Position numbers and translations under genes: made by a program. Below, piece by piece: positions 57,967 through 64,000 of a DNA stretch of 64,000 bases. This DNA comes from Deltaproteobacteria bacterium RIFCSPHIGHO2_01_FULL_43_49 (lineage in GTDB: Bacteria; UBA10199; SPLOWO2-01-44-7), in assembly GCA_001798075.1 (NCBI GenBank), contig MGRG01000012.1, positions 1 to 64,000 on the forward strand, read 5' to 3'. The first letter of the stretch is position 1; every line of letters starts with the position of its first letter. The notes beneath the pieces are model-generated. The model saw only the letters and a program-made list of their open reading frames with translations, was not told the DNA's origin and made no database searches.

Positions 57967-58837
57967 CAGTAATTTCTTTAAAACCAAAATGCCCAGCGAT
58001 CTTTTCAAGAAGGGTAGAGCCTGCCAAAATCACATCCGCGCGGCCAGGTTCCAAACCGGGAATCTTTTTTCTCTCTTCAATCGTTTTTGATTTAAAATCA
58101 GCGATGATTGTTTTGATTTCGCCCAATGTAATTTTAGAACCGTGGACTTCATGATGTTTATAAACCTTCATTTTCTTTTTGATGGCGCCCAACGTCGTGG
58201 CTGTACCGGCGGTAGCTATTAAGATCACCCTCTCCTTTGATTCCTCCCCCCTCGAGGGGGAGGATATTAGGAGGGGGGACAATTTATTGATTTTTTCGTC
58301 AATAGCGTCGCATATGTTTTGATAATCTTTTGCTGAGATTGGATCGGAGTTGTAATATCTTTCTGTTAGCAATACAGAGCCGATTGGTAAGCTTACTTCT
58401 TGATTTTCTTGTGGAATAATCTCTGTCGATCCCCCTCCGATATCAACAACGACGATATTCGTCCCAAAGTCTGTGGAGGCTGCTTTCCAAGTCAGTTGCG
58501 CCTCCCTTTTTCCAGAGATGATTTCTATTTTAAATCCGCACTCTTTTTCCACTTTGACTACGAAAGCATTTGCATTGGCCGCCTTGCGAAAGGCAGCGGT
58601 ACCCACCGCGATGATTTTTTGAACATCTTGCTCGTCACAGATTTTTTTATATTTTTTGAGGACTTCTAAAGTGCGAGAGATACCCAATGGTAAGAAGACG
58701 TAGTTGGTAGCCATCCCCTCACCAATTCGCGTCAATGTTGCTTCATCAACGAGAGGAATAATCTTACCGTTGGAGCTTTGCTCTACAATTAGCAGAAGAA
58801 CAGAATGAGTTCCAATGTCGATAGTAGCTATCTTCAT
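57911..58837 (-). CDS. Exopolyphosphatase/pppGpp phosphohydrolase family, with repeat insert
   Basis: A 308-residue Ppx/GppA core domain of the ASKHA fold. The phosphate-binding motifs IDIGTHSVLLLIVE (about 6-19) and VVDIGGGSTEII (about 132-143) and the final DRGVRWGLAYEY are present. A short insert, SPLLISSPSRGEESKERV (about 193-210), is encoded by a CTCGAG hairpin repeat (58231-58280) and sits before ILIATAGTATTLG. It lacks the long C-terminal domain of E. coli Ppx, as in many short members. It may set polyphosphate or (p)ppGpp levels. Confidence 0.9.
   Translation of the reverse strand: MKIATIDIGTHSVLLLIVEQSSNGKIIPLVDEATLTRIGEGMATNYVFLPLGISRTLEVLKKYKKICDEQDVQKIIAVGTAAFRKAANANAFVVKVEKECGFKIEIISGKREAQLTWKAASTDFGTNIVVVDIGGGSTEIIPQENQEVSLPIGSVLLTERYYNSDPISAKDYQNICDAIDEKINKLSPLLISSPSRGEESKERVILIATAGTATTLGAIKKKMKVYKHHEVHGSKITLGEIKTIIADFKSKTIEERKKIPGLEPGRADVILAGSTLLEKIAGHFGFKEITVSDRGVRWGLAYEYLSRL
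58231..58280 (-). repeat. Hairpin repeat family L, copy 2 (in frame in ppx/gppA)
   Basis: CCTCCCCCCTCGAGGGGGAGG (parts: CCTCCCCC, CTCGAG, GGGGAGG; 58243-58263) followed by ATATTAGGAGGGGGG. On the coding strand it reads LISSPSRGEESKE. The same plan occurs outside genes at 26966-27016. Confidence 0.8.
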
Positions 58838-58861
58838 TTTTGATTTTTGATCTTTGATTTT

Positions 58862-60136
58862 TTATTTTAGACTCGGGCCCCACCAGGGAAGTTGTCCTGT
58901 TCCCTTAGAAACGCGGACGGGATTTGCACCATCGAAACGCATGACATAAATCGCTTCGCCACCGCGTGTAGAGCTAAAGGTAATATAACGGCTATCTGGG
59001 GACCAACTGGGGTGCTCGTTATTTCCTTCACCGGCGGTTAATCTTTGAATCAAACTTCCATCCGAGTTCATAGTGAAGACGTCAAAGGCTCCGGAATCCC
59101 TAGCGCAAAAAGTAATTTTCTGTCCGTCAGGGGACCAAGCGGGCGTGTCATTGAATTGCCCCACATAAGTTAAGCGGCCGGCACCGCCACCACCAGCCCC
59201 CATGGTGTAAACATGAAGATTGCCTGCCATTTCGGATGAAAACAAAATCATTCCCCCATCGGGAGAATAAACAGGAGAAATGTCAACGCCAGGCGCGTTT
59301 GTTAGTTTTGAAATCATTTTTCCAGAGGTGGTCATGGTCCAAATGTCGGGATCGCCATCAATCGAACTTGAAAAAACAATCGTTCCACCGTCTGGACTGA
59401 AAGAGGGTGTCAGATTGGTTGCCTTGTTGCGGGTTAGTTGTTTTCCCGACATGTAAATCTCCGGTGTTCCAGAGGCATAGGAGGTATAGACAACTCTTGA
59501 GCCATCGGGAGAAAACTTGGAACCAAGACTCAATGTTTTTCCATCAGAAATACCGCCATCATTGGCACCATCATAATCCATAATGCGAATGACTTTTCGT
59601 GCCTTGCCCGCAGGGGATGTGTAGGTGATTTTGCTGTTGAAAGGCCCTTTGATTCCGGTCAAGGCCAACATCACCTCGTCAGAAAAGCGATGCGCAATCG
59701 AGCGGACATCTTTTGAAGAACCACTATATTGTTTTCCCACCAGCATTTGTTTTAAGAAGGGGTCGAAGAGTTTGAGCTGAACCGTGATTTGATCGCCCTT
59801 TTTGGTAATGCCACCTTTAATGACCGCTTGGGCCTCGATGGCTGTCCATTGGTCAAAGTTAATCGTCTCAGCCGTTAGGGCAGTACTGCTGGAGGGTTCC
59901 AAAAAAGCAGCGGGGGGAATAAATTGAAAATAGGCCGAGATTTCGAGATCATTTTGGATAACATCTGGAATTTCTTTTTCAAGCTTTCCCGCTCCCCCAT
60001 CCAACCCAACTAGTTCTGTGATCGCTATCGGCAGTTTTTTATCCGAAGGCTGGTCGATAGGGATGTAAATGCGCGCCTCTACGTTTTTTGTACAGAAGGT
60101 GAACACCAAAAAAAACCAAAATAATTTATTTTTCAT
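58862..60136 (-). CDS. tolB: TolB periplasmic beta-propeller protein
   Basis: A 424-residue periplasmic protein of the Tol system. A signal peptide (LFWFFLVFTFCTKNVEA), an N-terminal alpha/beta domain (IAITELVG ... AYFQFIPPAAF), and six-bladed propeller with repeated F/Y/W-SPDG (FSPDGSRVVYTS, FSPDGGTIVFSS, YSPDGGMILFSS, WSPDGQKITFC, WSPDSRYITFSS) are clear. The ATG at 60136 is preferred over the reading to 60211, which would enter the D element. pal does not follow; ppx/gppA does. A 550-bp repeat-filled spacer separates it from tolA. Confidence 0.93.
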   Translation of the reverse strand: MKNKLFWFFLVFTFCTKNVEARIYIPIDQPSDKKLPIAITELVGLDGGAGKLEKEIPDVIQNDLEISAYFQFIPPAAFLEPSSSTALTAETINFDQWTAIEAQAVIKGGITKKGDQITVQLKLFDPFLKQMLVGKQYSGSSKDVRSIAHRFSDEVMLALTGIKGPFNSKITYTSPAGKARKVIRIMDYDGANDGGISDGKTLSLGSKFSPDGSRVVYTSYASGTPEIYMSGKQLTRNKATNLTPSFSPDGGTIVFSSSIDGDPDIWTMTTSGKMISKLTNAPGVDISPVYSPDGGMILFSSEMAGNLHVYTMGAGGGGAGRLTYVGQFNDTPAWSPDGQKITFCARDSGAFDVFTMNSDGSLIQRLTAGEGNNEHPSWSPDSRYITFSSTRGGEAIYVMRFDGANPVRVSKGTGQLPWWGPSLK

Positions 60137-60187
60137 AGAGCACTTTATTAATGTGTCAGACAAAAAGATGCAAGCGCTAAAGGAGTA

Positions 60188-60378
60188 GGGGAGGAGTGGG
60201 GGGGTGTTCAAAACCGTGCTCCACTTCGGGCTATCTCGTCAAAAAAATAATTTCGTTTTGATGCAGATAGTATCTTACCTGCCGTCAGCTCTATCTGCAG
60301 AAACGAATATTATTTTTATTGACTCAATACGCCCTCGTTCCCGCACAAATGTTTTTCACACCCCTCCCACTCCTCCCC
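60188..60378. repeat. Inverted-repeat element family D, copy 2
   Basis: Arms GGGGAGGAGTGGGGGGGTGT and ACACCCCTCCCACTCCTCCCC (near-complementary). Its interior is the inverse of the copy at 19561-19748 and differs at a handful of sites by eye. No ORF of significance. Confidence 0.82.
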
Positions 60379-60485
60379 TGGCATACATAGCAATACAGCT
60401 ACTCCGAATTGTCGCAATAGTTTGAAGTGCCCCTGCGAAAAACGCATCAGAATAATGGTTGGAGCGAAGAGGTAACTACTTTCAA

Positions 60486-60617
60486 AAGTTGAAAATGACG
60501 CACAAATGGTGGAGTGGTGGGTGTCCCGAGGGGGTGTCAGCCCGATCTGTCGGGAGGGCGTGCAACCCCGTGGGGACAGGATCCGCCACTCCACATAAAA
60601 CCTGTCATTTTCAACAA
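60486..60617. repeat. Hairpin element family B, copy 2
   Basis: Outer arms GTTGAAAATGAC (60488-60499) and GTCATTTTCAAC (60604-60615), inner arms around GTGGAGTGG/CCACTCCAC, and the core GTCAGCCCGATCTGT with GGGAGGGCGTGCA shared with copy 1 (33904-33999). Confidence 0.8.
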
Positions 60618-60682
60618 ATGAAAGAACCCCGAAGCTCCAACACATTAAATTAAACAGTTTTTCACAAGGGTCGGAGAAGGGT

Positions 60683-61495
60683 TTATTGGGCTAATTGCAT
60701 TTTGAGTGAGGGGTCAAATTGGACTAGAAACCCCTCATTGTAGGCTTCCCATTCGAGGCGTTGGGGAGGGACGGGTAAGGGGGAGGCCCGTTGTACCGCG
60801 CGCATGCAAGAAGAATCAAAAGCAAGATTACTCGAACGTTCTTCCCAATCGGTTGTAACAATTTCACCTTGTTGATTGATCATCACAACAATACTGGTTT
60901 TGGGTTTAGTGGGAAGTTCCAAATAAGCGCCTGGGATAATCCATTCTTGCATAATTTTGAATCGAATTTTTGCTTGATAAGCAACATATTCTGGATCGGT
61001 TGGGGGAACTCTTAGGGGTTCCGTGCCGGTTCCGTATTTAAACCCTTCCCCTTTGTCTTTGACTTGTGCCGCCTCGGGTGGGGCAGGAGGTTTTTTCTTA
61101 TTGAGAGCTGCAAGAGCCTTTTGCACATCGCTTATTTTTTTCGGCTTAGGCTTCGGTTCGGCTTGAATAGGACGCAAAGTTGGTTTGGGCTGAGGTTTTG
61201 GTTCTTCTTTGGGGGCCACCATCGGTTTTTCTTTGGAAGGTTCGCTTTGTTGCTCTGCCTGTTCTTTTTGCTGTTGGATGGTTGTTTTAGGAAGATTTTC
61301 CGCTTCTTTGATTTTGATTTCAATATTTTCAGAAGCCCCTTTGGGGAGTTCGACCCAGACCACCTTGACTTTGGGTTTTAATAAAGGAAGTTTCGGAACA
61401 TAGAGAATGAGACCCAAACAGATCAGATGGGCCAGGATAGAATAAAAGATTGGTCTTTTTAAAGATAAACTCCACGTCCGTGGTCCATAGTCCAT
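60683..61495 (-). CDS. tolA: TolA/TonB-like cell envelope protein
   Basis: A 270-residue protein with one N-terminal membrane helix (PIFYSILAHLICLGLILYV), a long charged Gln/Glu/Lys/Pro linker (about 60-150), and a C-terminal domain IRFKIMQEWIIPGAYLEL ... IVVMINQQGEIVTTDWEERSSN similar to TonB/TolA. It follows tolR by 15 bp, so it is the TolA of the cluster. Its start codon lies in a tandem TCCATAG heptamer repeat (MDYGPRTW), so the N-terminal residues derive from the repeat. Confidence 0.85.
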   Translation of the reverse strand: MDYGPRTWSLSLKRPIFYSILAHLICLGLILYVPKLPLLKPKVKVVWVELPKGASENIEIKIKEAENLPKTTIQQQKEQAEQQSEPSKEKPMVAPKEEPKPQPKPTLRPIQAEPKPKPKKISDVQKALAALNKKKPPAPPEAAQVKDKGEGFKYGTGTEPLRVPPTDPEYVAYQAKIRFKIMQEWIIPGAYLELPTKPKTSIVVMINQQGEIVTTDWEERSSNLAFDSSCMRAVQRASPLPVPPQRLEWEAYNEGFLVQFDPSLKMQLAQ

Positions 61496-61509
61496 AGTCC
61501 ATAGTCCAT
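61484..61509 (-). repeat. Heptamer repeat supplying the tolA start codon
   Basis: Three full TCCATAG units and one partial unit. On the minus strand each unit carries ATG (61509, 61502, 61495). Since the unit is 7 bp, these three ATGs fall in three different frames; only the one at 61495 is in the tolA frame. Confidence 0.85.
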
Positions 61510-61510
61510 T

Positions 61511-61933
61511 TTATTTTTTGTCCTCGGGTTGTGTCACCATGCCGATTCTTTCCACCCCTGCATTGTGGGCAATCGACATCACCTCCACCACTTTTCCATA
61601 AAGCAGTTGCTGGTCTGCTTTGATAAGCAGATCTTTTTTCTCTTTGTTTTGATAAACGGCGGCCAGTTTGCCGCTCAGCTCTTCCATGGGAATAGGCGCC
61701 CTGGAGTCACCGACAAAAATATGTCCGGTGTTATCAATAGTAAGCAAAATATCTTGAGGAGTTCTCTCTAGTTCCGGAGCTTGCGCTTTGGGAAGCTGCA
61801 CTGCCATGCCTTGTTGCAAAAGGGGAGCTGTGATCATGAAGATAATGAGAAGCACCAACACCACATCGACAAAAGGTGTGATATTAATTTCAGCTAAAGC
61901 GCGGTGATGACTGCCACCATGTTGCAATTTCAT
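61511..61933 (-). CDS. tolR: TolR/ExbD-type energy transducer
   Basis: A 140-residue protein with one N-terminal membrane helix containing the proton-path Asp (INITPFVDVVLVLLIIFMIT, about 18-37) and a periplasmic domain (DILLTIDNTGHIFVGDSRAP). It starts 1 bp after tolQ's stop and precedes tolA, the standard order. With TolQ it forms a proton-driven motor for TolA and outer membrane constriction. Confidence 0.93.
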   Translation of the reverse strand: MKLQHGGSHHRALAEINITPFVDVVLVLLIIFMITAPLLQQGMAVQLPKAQAPELERTPQDILLTIDNTGHIFVGDSRAPIPMEELSGKLAAVYQNKEKKDLLIKADQQLLYGKVVEVMSIAHNAGVERIGMVTQPEDKK

Positions 61934-61934
61934 T

Positions 61935-62633
61935 TTATTTTCCTAATTGATATTCGTGTGAAAGGCGATCAATCAAATCATCCGTAAAATCTTCCAAATC
62001 TTTGCTGAATCGACGGATTCTGTTGATGAAAACATTGTAGAAAATAACAGCAGGAATGGCTGCGGCCAAGCCGATGGCGGTAGCAATCAACGCTTCGGCG
62101 ATATGGGGCCCCACAACGGCAAGACTAGAAGCGCCCGATTGACCGATTTTCCAAAAGGCATTTAAAATCCCCCAAACCGTTCCAAAGAGTCCAATAAACG
62201 GAGCTGCTGAGGCAGTGGTTGCCAAAAAGGGGACGCCATATTCAATCTGTTCTAATTCTTCTTCGTAAGCCCTGCGGACATCTCTTGCGACCGGCTCTTT
62301 ACGCCCCGGGTTTTTATGTGTTTCTAAAGATTGTTGTGCGGTTTGAAAAATATGAGAGGCTGGACCTTTGCGCAAACCTTTTTTCGTCATCATCTCTTCT
62401 AATTTTTTCGTTTCCCAAAAAACTTCGTAAAATTGATTGGAGTGCTGTTCCGACCGCTTGAGTTGTCTATGTTTGGCAACGATGATCGCCCAACTAACCA
62501 CGGAAAAAACCAGCAAAATAAAAAGGGTCAGTTGCACCATCGGATCGGCGTGAAAGACCAGATAGATCAAATGCTGATTCCCTGTTGTGGTGGTTTCTGT
62601 CACCGGTGCTGCTTGCAATAAAAGTGATAACAT
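61935..62633 (-). CDS. tolQ: TolQ/ExbB-type motor subunit
   Basis: A 232-residue inner membrane protein with three helices: DPMVQLTLFILLVFSVVSWAII (about 30-51), PFIGLFGTVWGILNAFWKI (about 147-165) and EALIATAIGLAAAIPAVIFYN (about 180-200). The GLFGTVWGI and TAIGLAAAIPA segments are the ion path. It heads the tolQ-tolR-tolA series; murI is divergent from it. No ybgC is next to it. Confidence 0.93.
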   Translation of the reverse strand: MLSLLLQAAPVTETTTTGNQHLIYLVFHADPMVQLTLFILLVFSVVSWAIIVAKHRQLKRSEQHSNQFYEVFWETKKLEEMMTKKGLRKGPASHIFQTAQQSLETHKNPGRKEPVARDVRRAYEEELEQIEYGVPFLATTASAAPFIGLFGTVWGILNAFWKIGQSGASSLAVVGPHIAEALIATAIGLAAAIPAVIFYNVFINRIRRFSKDLEDFTDDLIDRLSHEYQLGK

Positions 62634-62713
62634 AGTGGCTCCTTTTTCGTTCGATTCTTATGAATGATAAACGCCTCCTTGTCAATATCAGCAATATCCA
62701 TTAGAAAGTCTTC

Positions 62714-63511
62714 ATGTCTTCTAAACCCATTGGTATCTTTGATTCCGGTGTGGGAGGGCTGACCGTGATGGCGGCGATCCGGCGTTTACTTCCACAAGAA
62801 TCACTCGTTTATTTAGGTGATACAGCTCGTGTCCCTTATGGAATCAAATCAGCCGACACCATTTTGCGTTACACCGAAGAGTGCTGCACTTTTTTGGCCA
62901 AAAGAGATGTGAAAGCGATTGTAGTTGCCTGCAACACGGCCAGTGCTCATGCTTTTCCATATTTGACCCACAAGTTTCATATTCCACTCATGGGCGTTAT
63001 TCAGCCAGGGGTGAAACACGCTTTGGAGATCAGTCGCAACAAACATATTGGTGTGATTGGAACTCAGGCAACCATTTCAAGCGATATCTACGCTAAAGAA
63101 TTAAAAAAGTTGGATAAAAATACGGTGGTCACCAGTCTTGCCTGTCCCTTGTTTGTTCCTTTGGTTGAAGAAGATTGGTTGGAAAATGAAGTGACAGAAG
63201 CTGTTGCAAAACGCTATCTCACAACCTTTCGTCAAGATGGAGTGGATACACTGATTTTAGGTTGCACACATTATCCTTTATTGAAACCAGTAATTCGACA
63301 AGTGGTGGGAGAAAAAATAGAGTTGGTTGATTCTGCAGAAGCAGTAGCTAATGCTTTGAAAGATCTTTTAACTAAGCAATCTCTTTTGAAAACAGATGAT
63401 GAAGAAGTGGTGACTCAACTTTATGTCACCGATTTACCCGGGCGTTTTGAGAATATCGCCAAAAGATTTTTGGGGGAGTCTGTTCCAACAGTAAAGAGAG
63501 TTACTCTTTGA
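62714..63511 (+). CDS. murI: Glutamate racemase
   Basis: A 265-residue cofactor-independent racemase supplying D-glutamate for peptidoglycan. Conserved segments are IGIFDSGVGGLTVMAAIRR (about 6-24), YLGDTARVPYG (about 35-45), VVACNTASAHAF (about 74-85, catalytic Cys) and LILGCTHYPLL (about 178-188, second Cys). It is divergent from tolQ and full length. Confidence 0.95.
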   Translation: MSSKPIGIFDSGVGGLTVMAAIRRLLPQESLVYLGDTARVPYGIKSADTILRYTEECCTFLAKRDVKAIVVACNTASAHAFPYLTHKFHIPLMGVIQPGVKHALEISRNKHIGVIGTQATISSDIYAKELKKLDKNTVVTSLACPLFVPLVEEDWLENEVTEAVAKRYLTTFRQDGVDTLILGCTHYPLLKPVIRQVVGEKIELVDSAEAVANALKDLLTKQSLLKTDDEEVVTQLYVTDLPGRFENIAKRFLGESVPTVKRVTL

Positions 63512-63558
63512 AACAATCGGATTTGCGAATCCGCTAAATTCATGGTAGGCTCGTCGTT

Positions 63559-63972
63559 ATGAAATTACCCGTTTTTAATTCCAAACAATTAAAAACCTTA
63601 AATAAACTTAAAGTGCAAGCTGTCTATCTATTTGGCTCGAGGGCGCAGGGGAAAGAAGGTCCTCTTTCTGACTATGACTATGCCGTCTTGTTAAAAGAGA
63701 GAGGTCATTCAAAGGGGGACACCCTTTATTTTAAACTTTATGATCTCTTTTGTGAGGTTTCGCCACGCACTCTGAAAAATGATGTCTTAGACATTGTTTT
63801 CTTAAGGGATGCCAATTTAGAAATTTGTTTTCATATCATTCGCTATGGAAAGGTTCTGTACGAAAAAATGTCCCAAGTTCGGCTCGATTTTGAAATTCAA
63901 ACAACTCTTTTGTATTGTGATTATAAACCCTTGTTGGAAAAACAGGATCAAGAAATTCTGCAAAGTTTATGA
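63559..63972 (+). CDS. MNT-type nucleotidyltransferase (antitoxin of a MNT/HEPN pair)
   Basis: A 137-residue minimal nucleotidyltransferase. The GSxRxxG motif is in YLFGSRAQGKEG (about 23-34) and the metal-binding Asp residues in SDYDYAVL (Asp38, Asp40). Such proteins are antitoxins that modify HEPN RNases in type VII toxin-antitoxin systems. A second gene starts in the stop codon (ATGA at 63969) and is cut by the window edge, fitting the pair. A ribosome binding site is not clear before the ATG at 63559. Confidence 0.8.
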   Translation: MKLPVFNSKQLKTLNKLKVQAVYLFGSRAQGKEGPLSDYDYAVLLKERGHSKGDTLYFKLYDLFCEVSPRTLKNDVLDIVFLRDANLEICFHIIRYGKVLYEKMSQVRLDFEIQTTLLYCDYKPLLEKQDQEILQSL

Positions 63973-64000
63973 CACCTCCGTTAGCACGTGAAGCGATCAT
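63969..64000 (+). CDS. Start of a downstream gene, probable HEPN partner (partial)
   Basis: Begins with ATG overlapping the MNT stop and reads MTPPLAREAI up to the window edge. Only 10 codons are visible. From gene order it is likely the HEPN-domain toxin or partner, but the sequence seen here cannot prove it. Confidence 0.4.
   Translation, partial: MTPPLAREAI

Larger units (their letters stand above)
60137..60682. other. Repeat-filled spacer between tolA and tolB
   Basis: Contains element D copy 2 (60188-60378) and element B copy 2 (60486-60617), with about 100 bp of unassigned sequence between them. No gene is evident. The tol genes on both sides are on the same strand, so the insertions may have split an operon or now lie in its transcript. 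Confidence 0.6.

Noticed and set aside
60204-60425. Plus-strand frame inside element D copy 2
   Set aside because: It is an accidental frame of the repeat; the corresponding frame in copy 1 is not conserved as a protein.

Overview
The window is about 64 kb of chromosome at moderate-to-low GC, with bacterial AGGAGG-type ribosome binding sites and dense gene packing. The cell is a Gram-negative bacterium: Tol-ExbBD proteins, a TonB-dependent receptor, lipoproteins, a MlaC-like protein and an AmgK/MurU-like pair imply an outer membrane. The mix of genes (RNase G, lexA-dinB, archease with RtcB, a KamD-like protein) and the abundance of short palindromic repeats suggest an uncultivated deltaproteobacterial-like lineage. 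That placement is inference; no rRNA gene is present.

Layout. 0.2-9.7 kb is accessory: two retropepsin/partner pairs exist in the window (here and at 30.9-31.6 kb), a Fic protein, a methyltransferase, an HTH regulator with its operator, Tag glycosylase, an NnrS-like membrane protein, a macrodomain protein, an RluA-type synthase, a membrane Zn protease, a Phd/VapC-like pair and a CDF transporter. 9.7-12.5 kb has asnS, galU and a bactofilin-like/beta-helix protein. 12.5-18.3 kb is a minus-strand uptake cluster (TonB receptor, beta-propeller lipoprotein, DUF6580 membrane protein, TonB) divergent from a degenerate relative of the B12-dependent lysine 5,6-aminomutase alpha subunit. 18.3-26 kb has a lipid kinase, an AmgK/MurU-like pair, lexA-dinB, a hydrolase and ychF. 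27-33.8 kb has rimO, a lipoprotein, mlaC, pyrE and rng. 34.5-39 kb is the block rplU-rpmA-obgE-rsfS-gpmI-comF. 40-47 kb has suhB, tatD, a pdxH-like gene, hup, gyrA, ndk and archease. 47.5-57.3 kb holds a TA pair, an EgtD-like methyltransferase, rtcB, a CsgG-like protein, a P5C dehydrogenase and a LacD-type aldolase. 57.4-64 kb holds tRNA-Gly(CCC), yacG, ppx/gppA, tolB-tolA-tolR-tolQ, murI and the start of a MNT/HEPN pair.

The most unusual content is a set of short non-autonomous elements. Family A (about 65 bp core, seven copies) forms a hairpin, and each copy is bounded by a different, locus-specific inverted repeat of about 10-17 bp. Two copies lie in frame inside genes (comF and the signal region of a secreted protein), and those copies lack the in-frame TAA that four intergenic copies carry. 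Other hairpin families (B, C, D, E, F, H, K, L) share the pattern of a core between inverted arms. One sits in frame in gpmI and one in ppx. Heptameric and octameric microrepeats are read in their stop-free orientation to supply signal peptides (TonB receptor, lipoprotein), internal loops (AmgK-like kinase) and a start codon (TolA-like). Together this resembles the Rickettsia palindromic elements in principle, but in an unrelated genome and with several families.
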